The position numbers and the translations under genes were made by a program. A stretch of 64,000 nucleotides of DNA from Dyella sedimenti (GTDB lineage: Bacteria; Pseudomonadota; Gammaproteobacteria; Xanthomonadales; Rhodanobacteraceae). The stretch lies in assembly GCF_022760995.1 (NCBI RefSeq), contig NZ_JAKWJO010000006.1:1-64000 (forward strand), in the 5' to 3' direction. The notes under the pieces were generated by a model. That model ran no database searches. It saw only the letters and a program-made list of their open reading frames with translations, and had not been told where the DNA came from. Shown here piece by piece: positions 37,157-46,083 of this stretch. Within the stretch, counting starts at the first letter, position 1, and each line of letters begins with the position of its first letter.

Positions 37157-38434
37157 TCAGCGGGTATCGTCGCGAGCGCGTGCCTCGTCGGCGCGCGCCC
37201 GCAGCAGTTCGCGCTCGCGCGTGTTGCGGGTCAGCGCGGCGGCGCGCTCGAACTCCGCGCAGGCCTCACCGTGGCGGCCGAGCTTGCCCAGCAGGTCGCC
37301 GCGCACGCTGGGCAGCAGGTGATAGTGGCGCAGCAGCGGTTCGTCGCGCAGCGCATCGACCAGCGCCAGCCCAGCCGCCGGCCCGAACGCCTGTGCATGC
37401 GCCACCGCACGATTGAGCGCGACCACCGGGGAAGGCATGCGTTCGGACAGCGTGTCGTACAGCGCGGCGATGCGCGACCAGTCGGTGTCCGCCGCCGTGC
37501 GTGCGCGGGCGTGGCAGGCGGCGATCGCGGCCTGCAGCACGTAGCGGCCCTGCGCGCCGCCCAAGGCTTCCGCGCGCTGCAAGGCGGCCAGGCCCCGCTG
37601 GATCGACAGGGTGTCCCAGCGTGCGCGGTCCTGCTCGCCGAGCAGGATCGGCTCGCCCCGCGGTCCCGTGCGGGCGGCCAGGCGCGAGGCCTGGATCTCC
37701 ATCAGCGCCAGCAGCCCGAGCACCTCCGGCTCGGCCGGCGCCAGCCCGGCCAGCACGCGGCCCAGGCGCAGCGCCTCTTCGCACAGCGCCGGACGCGTCC
37801 AGTCCTCCCCCGCGGTGGCCGCGTAGCCTTCGTTGAAGATCAGGTACACCACCTCCAGCACCGAGCCGAGCCGCACGCCCAGCTCCTCGCCGCGCGGCAC
37901 CTCGAACGGCACCTTGGCCTCGCTGAGCGTGCGCTTGGCGCGCACGATGCGCTGCGCCACCGTGGGCTCGGGCACCAGGAAAGCGCGGGCGATCTCCGCC
38001 GTGGTGAGCCCGCCGAGCAGGCGCAGGGTCAGCGCCACCCGCGCCTCGGTGGAAAGCACCGGGTGGCAGGCGGTGAACACCAGGCCCAGCAGGTCGTCGC
38101 CGATGGGATCGTCCAGCATGGTTTCCGCGTCCCCCGCGCTCAGTTCGAGCTGCGCTTCGATCTCGTGCGCCAGCTCGTCCTCCTTGCGGCGGTGCAGCGC
38201 ATGGCGGCGCAGCTGGTCGATCGCGCGGTGCCTGGCCGTGGTCATCAGCCAGGCGCCGGGATTGCGCGGCACGCCCGTCGTGGGCCATTGCTCCAGCGCC
38301 GCCACCAAGGCGTCCTGCGCCAGTTCCTCGGCCTGGCCCACGTCGCGCATGAGACGGGCCAGGCCGGCGATCAGCCGCGGCGATTCAATGCGCCAGACCG
38401 CCTCGATGGTGCGGTGGATGTCGGTGGCCGTCAT
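37157..38434 (-). CDS. ECF42-type RNA polymerase sigma factor with TPR-like tail
   Basis: A 425-aa extracytoplasmic-function sigma factor. Region 2 (about 10-80, LIAGLARLMRDVGQAEELAQDALVAAL) and region 4 (about 125-180, TAEIARAFLVPEPTVAQRIVRAKR) are followed by a 230-aa helical extension (DUF6596/TPR-like) that includes the segment VYLIFNEGYAA. This architecture and the adjacent DGPF-domain gene mark the ECF42 group, which has no anti-sigma factor and uses its C-terminus for control. Targets are usually the neighbouring DGPF genes. Confidence 0.9.
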   Translation of the reverse strand: MTATDIHRTIEAVWRIESPRLIAGLARLMRDVGQAEELAQDALVAALEQWPTTGVPRNPGAWLMTTARHRAIDQLRRHALHRRKEDELAHEIEAQLELSAGDAETMLDDPIGDDLLGLVFTACHPVLSTEARVALTLRLLGGLTTAEIARAFLVPEPTVAQRIVRAKRTLSEAKVPFEVPRGEELGVRLGSVLEVVYLIFNEGYAATAGEDWTRPALCEEALRLGRVLAGLAPAEPEVLGLLALMEIQASRLAARTGPRGEPILLGEQDRARWDTLSIQRGLAALQRAEALGGAQGRYVLQAAIAACHARARTAADTDWSRIAALYDTLSERMPSPVVALNRAVAHAQAFGPAAGLALVDALRDEPLLRHYHLLPSVRGDLLGKLGRHGEACAEFERAAALTRNTRERELLRARADEARARDDTR

Positions 38435-38483
38435 GACCGCCGATCACAGCACCGCGCCCTGTGCGGCGCAACCCCGTACGGCA

Positions 38484-38900
38484 TCACCGCCGCGGAGGCG
38501 ACATCACCATCCAGTGCACGCCGAAGCGGTCGCGCAGCATGCCGAAGCGGGAGGCGAAGAAGGTCCTGGCGAGCGGCATGGCAACGTCGCCGCCGCCTTC
38601 CAGCAGCGCATGGAACGAGCGTTCGGCCTCGTCATCGTCCCTGGTGTCGACCACCAGCGAGAAGCCACGGAAATCCGGCTTGCCCCCGCATTCGCCGTCG
38701 GACGCGTTGACCAGCGAGTCGCCGACCCTCATCGACGCATGCATGATCTTCTCGCCGCCCGGCGACGATGCGCCGGATGGCGGTTCGGGGCTATCCTTGA
38801 AGCGGACCAGGTTCTGCACCTGCGCGCCGATGGCCTTGCTGTAGAAGGCGAGCGCCTCCTCGCAGCGGCCGTCGAAGAACAGATAGGGCTGGATCTGCAT
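38484..38900 (-). CDS. VOC superfamily protein (PhnB/glyoxalase-like)
   Basis: A 138-aa protein of the PhnB-type VOC fold: QPYLFFDGRCEEALAFYSKAIGA at the start, then EKIMHASMRVGDSLVNASD, and the C-terminal DRFGVHWMVM. The usual PhnB metal ligands are only partly present, so catalysis is uncertain. It lies between the DGPF gene and the sigma factor, with gaps of 17 and 49 bp, in one operon. Confidence 0.88.
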   Translation of the reverse strand: MQIQPYLFFDGRCEEALAFYSKAIGAQVQNLVRFKDSPEPPSGASSPGGEKIMHASMRVGDSLVNASDGECGGKPDFRGFSLVVDTRDDDEAERSFHALLEGGGDVAMPLARTFFASRFGMLRDRFGVHWMVMSPPRR

Positions 38901-38917
38901 GAGCGCTTCCTCCAGGT

Positions 38918-39340
38918 TCAGGACTGGCGGGCAAGCTGCTCGCGCAGCTGTGCCTCGCGTTCGCCGAGCGCGAGCGCCGCGGCAAAATCCTCCGCCTCGA
39001 AGATGCGGCGGATCTCCACTTCCGACACGCCGTCCTCGAACGGGTTCGGCGCGCGCTTGAGCCATTCCGCCGCCTCTTCCAGCGATGCGCACTGCAGCAG
39101 CCAGAAGCCGGCGATCAACTCCTTGGTTTCGGCGAACGGCCCGTCGAGCACGCTGCGCCGGTCGCCCTCGTAGCGAATGCGTGCGCCGCGCACGCTGGGA
39201 TGCAGGCCCTCGCCGGCCAGCAGCACGCCGGCCCTGGCCAGCTCCTCGTTAAAACGGCCCATCTCCGTCAGCAGCTTCTTGCTCGGCATCTCGCCGGCTT
39301 CGGAGGCGCGGGTCGCGCGTACCATGGCTATGAATCGCAT
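38918..39340 (-). CDS. YciI/DGPF-domain protein
   Basis: A 140-aa YCII-related protein with the namesake motif in LDGPFAETKELIAGFWL, preceded by the family start MRFIAMVRAT. Members are small ferredoxin-like-fold proteins of unclear enzymatic role that are regularly encoded beside ECF42 sigma factors and are their regulon members. It is the first gene of the three-gene unit. Confidence 0.92.
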   Translation of the reverse strand: MRFIAMVRATRASEAGEMPSKKLLTEMGRFNEELARAGVLLAGEGLHPSVRGARIRYEGDRRSVLDGPFAETKELIAGFWLLQCASLEEAAEWLKRAPNPFEDGVSEVEIRRIFEAEDFAAALALGEREAQLREQLARQS

Positions 39341-39455
39341 TGTCGTCGCTCCTATGGGTGGCCGCCGCCACGGTGCGGCGTTCATACCTACGACGAACGG
39401 TATGGATCGGGATCGACAGGGCTGGGAGGGAATTTTCCATGCCGCGTGGAAACGA

Positions 39456-39538
39456 TGTGGGAGCGCACCCTGTGCGCGACTGCAGCCTGCACGGGCATCG
39501 CTCCGCAAGGTCGTCGCCGCACAGGGTGCCCTCCCACA
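39456..39538. repeat. REPIN-like inverted pair, copy 5
   Basis: Forward copy 39456-39480 and a diverged reverse copy 39513-39538 (one inserted C and one T-to-C-type change) flank a 32-bp centre between the DGPF gene promoter region and the ubiA stop. Confidence 0.8.
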
Positions 39539-39545
39539 AAGGCTG

Positions 39546-40568
39546 TTAGCGCACCGCCAGCGCCAGCACGATGCCGATCCACAGCGCCATGCCCAGCCAG
39601 TTGTTGTTGCGGAAGGCCCACAGGCAGGCGGCGGGCTGACGGTCGCGGATGCGCCACAGCTGCCAGCCGAACAATCCCGCCGCCACCAGCAGGCCCAGCC
39701 AGTACGGCCAGCCCAGCGCGGCGCGCTGGCCCACGAACAGCATGGCCAGCAGGAAGGTGGCCATCAGCAGGCCGAGGATCGGCAGGTCCGCGTCGCCGAA
39801 CAGGATGGCGGTGGACTTGGCGCCGGCCTTGAGGTCGTCCTCGCGGTCCACCATCGCGTACTGGGTGTCGTAGATCACCGACCACAGGATATTGGCGATG
39901 AACAGCAGCCAGCCCAGAGGCGGTACGGTGTTGGACACGGCGGCGAACGCCATCGGGATCGACCAGCCGAACGCCGCGCCCAGCACCACCTGGGGCAGGT
40001 GGGTGTAGCGCTTGGTGAACGGATAGAGCGCGGCCAGCGCCGCGCCGGCGAAGGACAGTTCCACGGTGAGCCGGTTGGTGAACAGCACCAGCACGAAGGA
40101 GAACACCAGCAGGCCGGCGAACAAAAGCAGCGCCTCGCGCGGCGTCACGCGTCCCGCCGCGATCGGCCGTCCCGCCGTGCGCGCCACCTGCGGATCGAGC
40201 TTGCGGTCGGCGAAATCGTTGATGGCGCAGCCGGCCGCGCGCATGGAGAACACGCCCAGCGTGAAGATCGCCAGCAGCTTTACCGGCGGGAAATCCGCCG
40301 CCGCCAGCCACAGCGCCCACCAGGTCGGCCACAGCAGCAGCAGGGCGCCGATCGGGCGGTCCATGCGGGTCAGCACCAGGTAGTCGCGGGCCTTGGCGCG
40401 GTAGGGCGCGGGCAGCTTTCCCAGCAGCCAGTCGAGCACGCGGGTGGCGCGGCTGGAACTATCGGCGGGCTGCGCGCCGGACGGCTTGGCCGCCACGGCC
40501 GGGCGCGGTCGCGGCGTGTTGGTGGTCGGCAGCTTGCGCCGCTGGCGCTTGCGGGAGGTGGGAGCCAT
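39546..40568 (-). CDS. ubiA: 4-hydroxybenzoate polyprenyltransferase
   Basis: A 340-aa membrane prenyltransferase of ubiquinone synthesis. Two Asp-rich magnesium motifs are present, NDFADRKLD in the first half and DREDDLKAG in the second, among about eight membrane helices. Compared with E. coli UbiA (290 aa) there is an N-terminal extension of about 50 residues, basic and Pro/Ala-rich, before the family starts at YLVLTRMDRPIGALLLLWPT. An alternative start inside that extension is possible. Confidence 0.93.
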   Translation of the reverse strand: MAPTSRKRQRRKLPTTNTPRPRPAVAAKPSGAQPADSSSRATRVLDWLLGKLPAPYRAKARDYLVLTRMDRPIGALLLLWPTWWALWLAAADFPPVKLLAIFTLGVFSMRAAGCAINDFADRKLDPQVARTAGRPIAAGRVTPREALLLFAGLLVFSFVLVLFTNRLTVELSFAGAALAALYPFTKRYTHLPQVVLGAAFGWSIPMAFAAVSNTVPPLGWLLFIANILWSVIYDTQYAMVDREDDLKAGAKSTAILFGDADLPILGLLMATFLLAMLFVGQRAALGWPYWLGLLVAAGLFGWQLWRIRDRQPAACLWAFRNNNWLGMALWIGIVLALAVR

Positions 40569-40685
40569 CCGCCCAGTTTAGCGTGGGCCGGTGACAGTGG
40601 TGGCGTGACGCGGGGCCGGTTTGTCCCGCACGAGCTGTCGCGGCGCGGTTCTACACTGTGCCGTCCCATCCGATGGATGCCAGCC

Positions 40686-41042
40686 ATGCCTCACGCCCTG
40701 AGCCATATCGCCCTGATCGTCAGCCACCCCACCCGCAGCGCGGAACTGCTGACCGGCGTGTTCGAGGATGCGCGCATCCTGCGCGAGGAAGATCCCGGGG
40801 ACAGCCATCCGGAAGTGATCGTGCAACTGGCGGGGCTGGAATTCGCGCTGATCCGCGGCCAGGGCCCGGCCGCGCGCAACGGCGACCATATCGCCTTCGC
40901 CGTCACCAAGCAGGAGCAGCTCGCCTGCGCCGCGCGGCTGGACGCGCTGGCGCTGGACTACCAGATGGCGCGGGGCGACACGGCGCTGTATTTCAGCGAC
41001 TACGACAACCATGTGTTCGAGTTGGAGGTGGTCGAAGAATGA
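40686..41042 (+). CDS. FosX-like VOC family protein
   Basis: A 118-aa VOC-fold protein with SHIALIVSHP at the start, DHIAFAV in the middle and YFSDYDNHVFELEV at the end. The spaced His, His and Glu correspond to the metal ligands of FosX/FosA-type enzymes. The resistance enzyme activity is not shown; many close relatives are unassigned. It lies alone between ubiA (divergent) and ilvA (convergent). Confidence 0.78.
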   Translation: MPHALSHIALIVSHPTRSAELLTGVFEDARILREEDPGDSHPEVIVQLAGLEFALIRGQGPAARNGDHIAFAVTKQEQLACAARLDALALDYQMARGDTALYFSDYDNHVFELEVVEE

Positions 41043-41051
41043 GGGCTGTCC

Positions 41052-41116
41052 GTCGCGCACAGGGTGCGCTCCCACAGGAGCCGCCAGCTGTTGTGGGAGC
41101 GCACCCTGTGCGCGAC
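41052..41116. repeat. REPIN-like pair in tail-to-tail order, copy 6
   Basis: A reverse copy at 41052-41076 and a forward copy at 41092-41116, the opposite order to the other pairs, with a 15-bp centre. It lies between the convergent VOC gene and ilvA and may act as transcript terminator for both. Confidence 0.85.
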
Positions 41117-41126
41117 GGCTGTTTCC

Positions 41127-42692
41127 TCACTCCCGCAACAACAACCGATACGCCGGATTCCCGCTCTCGTCGCGATGGGGATAGCCCAGCGTGTCCAGGA
41201 ACGCCTGGAACAGCGCGCGCTCGTCCGGCGGCACCTGGATGCCGACCAGGATGCGTCCGTAGTCGGCGCCGTGGTTGCGGTAGTGGAACAGGCTGATGTT
41301 CCAGTCCGGGTGCATGTGGCCGAGGAAGCGCGTGAGCGCGCCGGGCCGTTCCGGGAATTCGAAACGGTACAGCCGTTCGTCGCGGGCCAGCGGTGAGCGG
41401 CCGCCGATCATGTGGCGCAGGTGCAGCTTGGCCAGCTCGTCGTCGGTGAGGTCGAGCACGCCGAAGCCATGCGCGCGGAAGGCGTCGATCAGCGTCTGCC
41501 TTTCCTCGCGGTGCGTGGTCTGCACGCCGACGAAGATATGCGCCTCGCTGGCACTGCCGATGCGGTAGTTGAATTCGGTGATGCTGCGCTGGTCCAGTGC
41601 GGCGCAGAAGCGGCGGAAGCTGCCGCGTTCCTCGGGAATGGTGACGGCGAATACCGCCTCGCGCTGCTCGCCCACCTCGGCGCGCTCGGCCACGAAGCGC
41701 AGGCGGTCGAAATTGAGGTTGGCGCCGGAGACCACGGCCACCATCGGGTACTCGGACGCGCCGTGCGCGGCCACGTACTGCTTGAGCCCGGCCAGCGCCA
41801 GCGCGCCGGCCGGCTCGGGCACGCAGCGGGTGTCCTGGAATACGTCGCGGATGGCCGCGCAGAGGGCGTCGGTATCCACCCGCAGCAGGCTGTCCACATA
41901 GCGTTGGCACAGCGCGAAGGTGAGGTCACCCACGCGTTTGACGGCGGTGCCGTCGGAGAACAGGCCAACCTCGGGCAGGCTCACCGGTTCGCCGGCATCC
42001 AGCGAGCGCGCCATCGCATCGGAATCGACGGTCTGCACGCCGATCACCTTCACCTCCGGGCGCAGTGCCTTCACGTAGCCGGCGATGCCGGCGAGCAGGC
42101 CGCCACCGCCCACCGGCACGAAGATCGCGTGCAGCGGCCCGGGATGCTGGCGCAGGATCTCCATGCCCACCGTGGCCTGGCCGGCGATCACCGCGGGATC
42201 GTCGAAGGGATGCACGAAGGTATAGCCGCGCTCGCGCTGCAGCTGGGCGGCGGCGGCCTGGGCGTCGCTGTAGGAATCGCCGGCCAGCACGACCTCCACC
42301 TGCGCGCCGCCGAGGCGCCGCACCGCCTCCACCTTCACCTGCGGGGCGGTCACCGGCATCACGATCACCGCATGGATGCCCAGCCGCGCGGCGGCCAGCG
42401 CCACGCCCTGCGCGTGGTTGCCCGCCGAGGCGGCGATCACGCCGCGCGCGCGCTGCGCGCCGTCCAGCGCGGCCATGCGGTTGTAGGCGCCGCGCAGCTT
42501 GAAGGAAAACACCGGCTGCTGGTCCTCGCGCTTGAGCAGCACGCGCTGGCCCAACCGCGCGGACAGCAGCGGCGCCGCCTCCAGGGCGGTCTCGCGCGCC
42601 ACCTCGTAGACGCGCGCGCGCAGCGTGCGGCGCAGCAGCTCGTGCTCGCTCAGGTCCGCGTCGCGGGGAGGCGGCTGCGCCAGCGCGTTCAT
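41127..42692 (-). CDS. ilvA: threonine ammonia-lyase, biosynthetic
   Basis: A 521-aa PLP enzyme that turns threonine into 2-oxobutanoate, the first step to isoleucine. PLP lysine Lys65 lies in FSFKLRGAY, with SAGNHAQG and VGGGGLLAG loops. Two ACT-like regulatory domains (about 340-415 and 430-515) indicate allosteric control by isoleucine/valine. It overlaps the preceding small-subunit gene (ATGA) and is last in the BCAA unit. Confidence 0.96.
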   Translation of the reverse strand: MNALAQPPPRDADLSEHELLRRTLRARVYEVARETALEAAPLLSARLGQRVLLKREDQQPVFSFKLRGAYNRMAALDGAQRARGVIAASAGNHAQGVALAAARLGIHAVIVMPVTAPQVKVEAVRRLGGAQVEVVLAGDSYSDAQAAAAQLQRERGYTFVHPFDDPAVIAGQATVGMEILRQHPGPLHAIFVPVGGGGLLAGIAGYVKALRPEVKVIGVQTVDSDAMARSLDAGEPVSLPEVGLFSDGTAVKRVGDLTFALCQRYVDSLLRVDTDALCAAIRDVFQDTRCVPEPAGALALAGLKQYVAAHGASEYPMVAVVSGANLNFDRLRFVAERAEVGEQREAVFAVTIPEERGSFRRFCAALDQRSITEFNYRIGSASEAHIFVGVQTTHREERQTLIDAFRAHGFGVLDLTDDELAKLHLRHMIGGRSPLARDERLYRFEFPERPGALTRFLGHMHPDWNISLFHYRNHGADYGRILVGIQVPPDERALFQAFLDTLGYPHRDESGNPAYRLLLRE

Positions 42693-42937
42693 GGCGAGCC
42701 GGCATCCGCCGGATGGCTGACCTCGATGACGTCCACCAGCTTGCGCGTCTGCTTGATGATTTGCTCGACTGTGTCGTCGGCCCCATGCATCACCAGGGTC
42801 AGCTTCGATACCTCCGGATCGTGCGTGGCGGCCACGGTCAGCGAGTCGATGTTGCAGTGGCGCGCGGCGAACAGGCCGGCCACGCGCATCAGCGCGCCGG
42901 ATTCGTTTTGAAGCAGGATGGATAGGGTGTGTTTCAT
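42689..42937 (-). CDS. ilvN: acetolactate synthase small subunit, ACT-only form
   Basis: An 82-aa ACT-domain protein (SILLQNESGALMRVAGLFAARHCNIDSL) that would bind the adjacent large subunit and confer valine feedback. It matches the N-terminal half of the usual 160-aa IlvN/IlvH; the second domain is absent, as in the short IlvM form, so the symbol could equally be ilvM. ATG 42937 is chosen over an in-frame GTG two codons upstream. Its stop overlaps the ilvA start. Confidence 0.85.
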   Translation of the reverse strand: MKHTLSILLQNESGALMRVAGLFAARHCNIDSLTVAATHDPEVSKLTLVMHGADDTVEQIIKQTRKLVDVIEVSHPADAGSP

Positions 42938-42960
42938 GGCCACGCCTACGTTGGGTTGAT

Positions 42961-43001
42961 CGTCACCCCGCCTTTTGCGGGATGCGCCGGGACGATGCGC
43001 G
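42961..43001. repeat. dispersed intergenic repeat, copy 2
   Basis: CACCCCGCCTTTTGCGGGAT followed by CGCCGGGACGATGCGCG resembles the sequence at 27459-27497. It fills the 64-bp gap between ilvB and ilvN and forms a small CCCCGC/GCGGG hairpin. Confidence 0.45.
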
Positions 43002-44873
43002 TCAGAACATGTCGCTCTTCGAGTCCCCCGTTTCCGCCGGTGCCGCGCGCGAGGGAATGAAGTCTCCCGTGATCATCTGCGCATACGTCGTGCCCGGGCC
43101 CACCATCGGGTAGACGCCCGCGTCCGGGTCGATCATCACCTCCAGGAAGGCGGGGCCGCCGAAGGCGAGGAAGTCTGCGATGGCGTCCTCCAGCTCGGCC
43201 TTGTTCTCCAGCCGCCTCGCCCACTCGAAGCCGTCGGCCTGCGCGGCCTTGATGAAGTCCTTCCTGTGCAGGCTCTTGTCGGAGGAGGCGAAGCGGCCAC
43301 GGAAGAACAGCTTCTGCCATTGCCGCACCATGCCGTCGCCGATGTTGTTGAGCACCACCACCTTCACCGGCAGGCCATAGGTGGTGACGGTCTCCAGCTC
43401 GCCCAGGTTCATGCGGATGCTGGCGTCGCCGTCGACGTCGATCACCACCGCGTCGCGCCGCGCGAACTGCGCGCCAATGGCGGCGGGCAGGCCGAAACCC
43501 ATGGTGCCCATCGAGCCAGAGGAGAGCCAGTGGCGCGGCTCGCGGAAGTCGAAGTACTGCGCCGACCACATCTGGTGCTGGCCCACGCCGGTGCTGATGA
43601 CCGCGCGGCCCCGCGTGTGGCGGTTGATGGCCTCGATCACCGCCTGCGGCTGGATCAGCGGGCTGTCGCGGTCGTAGTCCAGCGCGTGCGTGGATTTGAG
43701 CGCGGCGACGTGCGCATGCCAGTCGGCGTAGCGTCCCTCGCTGGCGAAATGGAAGCCGTGCTGCACGCCGTACTGCTGCAGGCGCGACAGGGTGCGGTCG
43801 AGGTCGCCCTGGTGGTGCCAGTCCACCGGCTTGACCTTGCCGATCTCGGCGGGGTCGATGTCGACCTGCGCGATGAAGCGCGCGTGCGGGGCGAAGCGTT
43901 CCGGCACGGTGGCCACGCGGTCGTCGAAGCGTGCGCCCAGCACCAGCAGGAAGTCGCAGTCCTCCACCGCGTAGTTGGCGTAGGCGGTGCCGTGCATGCC
44001 CAGCATGTGCAGCGCCAGCGGCTCGGTGGTGTCCATCGCGCCGATGCCCATCAGGGTAGTGGTCACCGGCAGGCCGAACTGCTGCACGAAGGCGCGCAGG
44101 GTGGCCGAGGCCTCGCCGGCGATGATGCCGCCGCCGGCGTAGATCAGCGGCCGCCTGGCCCGGCCCAGGGCGGTGAAGAAGGCTTCGCACTTGGCGTCGT
44201 CCACGCGCGCGTGCTGGATCGCCAGCTGGCGCGCGCGGTAGCCGGGAATCGGCAGGGTGCCTTCGCCGGCGAAGTCGACCGGGGCGTTCTGCACGTCCTT
44301 GGGGATGTCCACCACCACCGGGCCGGGCCGTCCGCTGCGGGCGATCTCGAAGGCGGTACGCAGCGTGATCTCCAGCCGCGCGGGATCGGTGAGCAGGAAC
44401 ACGTGCTTGGCGCAAGGGCTCATGATGTTGCTGACCGGCGCTTCCTGGAAGGCGTCGCTGCCCAGTGCGGCGGTGGGCACCTGGCCGCAGATCACCACCA
44501 TCGGCACCGAATCGGCCATGGCGTCGCGTACCGGCGTCACCATGTTGGTGGCGCCGGGGCCGGAGGTGACGATGGCCACGCCCACCTTGCCCGAGGCGCG
44601 CGCGTAGCCGGCCGCCATGAAGCCCGCGCCCTGCTCGTTGGCGGGCACGATCAGCGGCATCGGCTCGCCGCCCAGTGGCGACAGATGGGTGGCGTTGAAG
44701 CGGAACACCGCGTCGTACACCGGCAGGATGGCGCCGCCCGAATAGCCGAACAACACGTCCACGCCTTCGTCGGCAAGCACCTGTACCACCACCTCCGCGC
44801 CGCTCATGGTCTGGCCGGCCAGCGGATGGGTGGAGGCCGGGATGGGCATCTCCTTGTGCAGTGGCGCGTTCAC
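43002..44873 (-). CDS. ilvB: acetolactate synthase large subunit
   Basis: A 623-aa thiamine-diphosphate enzyme that forms acetolactate or acetohydroxybutyrate. The catalytic Glu80 is in PANEQGAGFMAAGYA, and the ThDP motif GDASIRMNLGELETV is intact; FAD-binding central domain present. The start appears to be GTG at 44873 with AGGA about 12 bases upstream. A 196-bp gap with repeat-like palindromes separates it from ilvC. In xanthomonads the counterpart is often called ilvG. Confidence 0.95.
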   Translation of the reverse strand: MNAPLHKEMPIPASTHPLAGQTMSGAEVVVQVLADEGVDVLFGYSGGAILPVYDAVFRFNATHLSPLGGEPMPLIVPANEQGAGFMAAGYARASGKVGVAIVTSGPGATNMVTPVRDAMADSVPMVVICGQVPTAALGSDAFQEAPVSNIMSPCAKHVFLLTDPARLEITLRTAFEIARSGRPGPVVVDIPKDVQNAPVDFAGEGTLPIPGYRARQLAIQHARVDDAKCEAFFTALGRARRPLIYAGGGIIAGEASATLRAFVQQFGLPVTTTLMGIGAMDTTEPLALHMLGMHGTAYANYAVEDCDFLLVLGARFDDRVATVPERFAPHARFIAQVDIDPAEIGKVKPVDWHHQGDLDRTLSRLQQYGVQHGFHFASEGRYADWHAHVAALKSTHALDYDRDSPLIQPQAVIEAINRHTRGRAVISTGVGQHQMWSAQYFDFREPRHWLSSGSMGTMGFGLPAAIGAQFARRDAVVIDVDGDASIRMNLGELETVTTYGLPVKVVVLNNIGDGMVRQWQKLFFRGRFASSDKSLHRKDFIKAAQADGFEWARRLENKAELEDAIADFLAFGGPAFLEVMIDPDAGVYPMVGPGTTYAQMITGDFIPSRAAPAETGDSKSDMF

Positions 44874-45037
44874 GGTGGTCGTTTGTCCTGGTTGGCGCCG
44901 CTGTCGCGGCGCTTGGAATGGATGGCCTTGCCGAGGAACTCCCTTCCCTGCGCGTCCCGAAAAGGGACTCCCTACGGTCGCAGGGGAGGGTTGGGGAGGG
45001 GTAAGGCGTGCTGGCGGGAAAGAGCGCCCCCTCCCGA

Positions 45038-45063
45038 CCTCCCCCTGCTCGCGCAGGGGGAGG
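45038..45063. repeat. CCTCCCCCTG/CAGGGGGAGG palindrome
   Basis: 10-bp arms with a CTCGCG centre in the ilvC-ilvB gap, next to another C-rich/G-rich pair at 44950-44990. It could attenuate or stabilise the message inside the operon. Confidence 0.5.
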
Positions 45064-45069
45064 AGACAA

Positions 45070-46083
45070 TCAGCCCGCCTTCTTCAGCGGCTCGGCCGCC
45101 TTCGGCGCATTCGCCTGCAGCCACGGCATGCGCGCGCGCAGCTTCGCGCCCACCTGTTCCACCGGGTGTTCCAGGTCCGCCTGCTTGAACTTCTTGTAGT
45201 TCGGCAGGCCGGCGTTGTATTCGGCGATCCAGTTGCGGGCGAAGGTGCCGTCCTGGATCTCCTTGAGGATGTCCTTCATACGCGCCTTGGTGTCGGCGTC
45301 GATCACGCGCGGGCCGCTGACGTAGTCGCCGTACTGCGCGGTCTCGGAGATGAACTCCAGCATGCGCGAGATGCCGCCCTCGTAGAACAGGTCCACGATC
45401 AGCTTCAGCTCGTGCAGCACCTCGTAGTAGGCGATCTCCGGCTGGTAGCCGGCTTCCACCAGCGTCTCGAAGCCGGCCTGCACCAGCGAGCTGGCGCCGC
45501 CGCACAGCACGGCCTGCTCGCCGAACAGGTCGGTCTCGGTCTCTTCCTTGAAGTCGGTCTTGATCAGCAGCGCGCGGCCGCCGCCGATGCCGTCGGCATA
45601 GGCCCTGGCCTTGGCTTCCGCCTGGCCGCTGACGTCCTGGTACACCGCCCAGATGCACGGCACGCCGCGGCCGATCTCGTACTCGCGGCGCACCAGCGCG
45701 CCGGGGCCCTTGGGCGCCACCAGGATCACGTCGATGTCCGTGCGCGGCTCGATCTGCTTGAAGTGCACGTTGAAGCCGTGCGCGAACAGCAGCGCGGCGC
45801 CGGGCTTGATGTTCGGCTCGATGCTTTCCTTGTAGAGCCTGGGCTGCACCATGTCGGGGGTGAGCACGGCGACCAGGTCGGCACCCTTCACCGCCTCGCC
45901 CGGCTCGGCCACGGCGAAGCCCTCGGCGCGGGCCTTCTCCCACGAGGGACCGCCCGGGCGCAGGCCGACCACCACGTCCAGGCCGGAGTCGCGCAGGTTG
46001 AGGGCGTGGGCGCGTCCCTGGCTGCCATAGCCGAGGACGGCGATGCGGGCCTTGGCCAGCGTGTCGTTGGTGCTGCTGCTCAT
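45070..46083 (-). CDS. ilvC: ketol-acid reductoisomerase (NADP+), class I
   Basis: A 337-aa enzyme for the alkyl migration and reduction step of valine and isoleucine synthesis. The NADP-binding [17 protein letters not shown] lies near the N-terminus (about 19-35). The magnesium-binding [12 protein letters not shown] and the [17 protein letters not shown] region are intact. The size is the short class I form. ATG overlaps the ilvD stop. Confidence 0.97.
   Translation of the reverse strand: MSSSTNDTLAKARIAVLGYGSQGRAHALNLRDSGLDVVVGLRPGGPSWEKARAEGFAVAEPGEAVKGADLVAVLTPDMVQPRLYKESIEPNIKPGAALLFAHGFNVHFKQIEPRTDIDVILVAPKGPGALVRREYEIGRGVPCIWAVYQDVSGQAEAKARAYADGIGGGRALLIKTDFKEETETDLFGEQAVLCGGASSLVQAGFETLVEAGYQPEIAYYEVLHELKLIVDLFYEGGISRMLEFISETAQYGDYVSGPRVIDADTKARMKDILKEIQDGTFARNWIAEYNAGLPNYKKFKQADLEHPVEQVGAKLRARMPWLQANAPKAAEPLKKAG

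Noticed and set aside
42975-45188. 737-aa plus-strand frame opposite ilvB
   Set aside because: Antisense shadow; no domain, and the minus strand has complete thiamine-diphosphate motifs.
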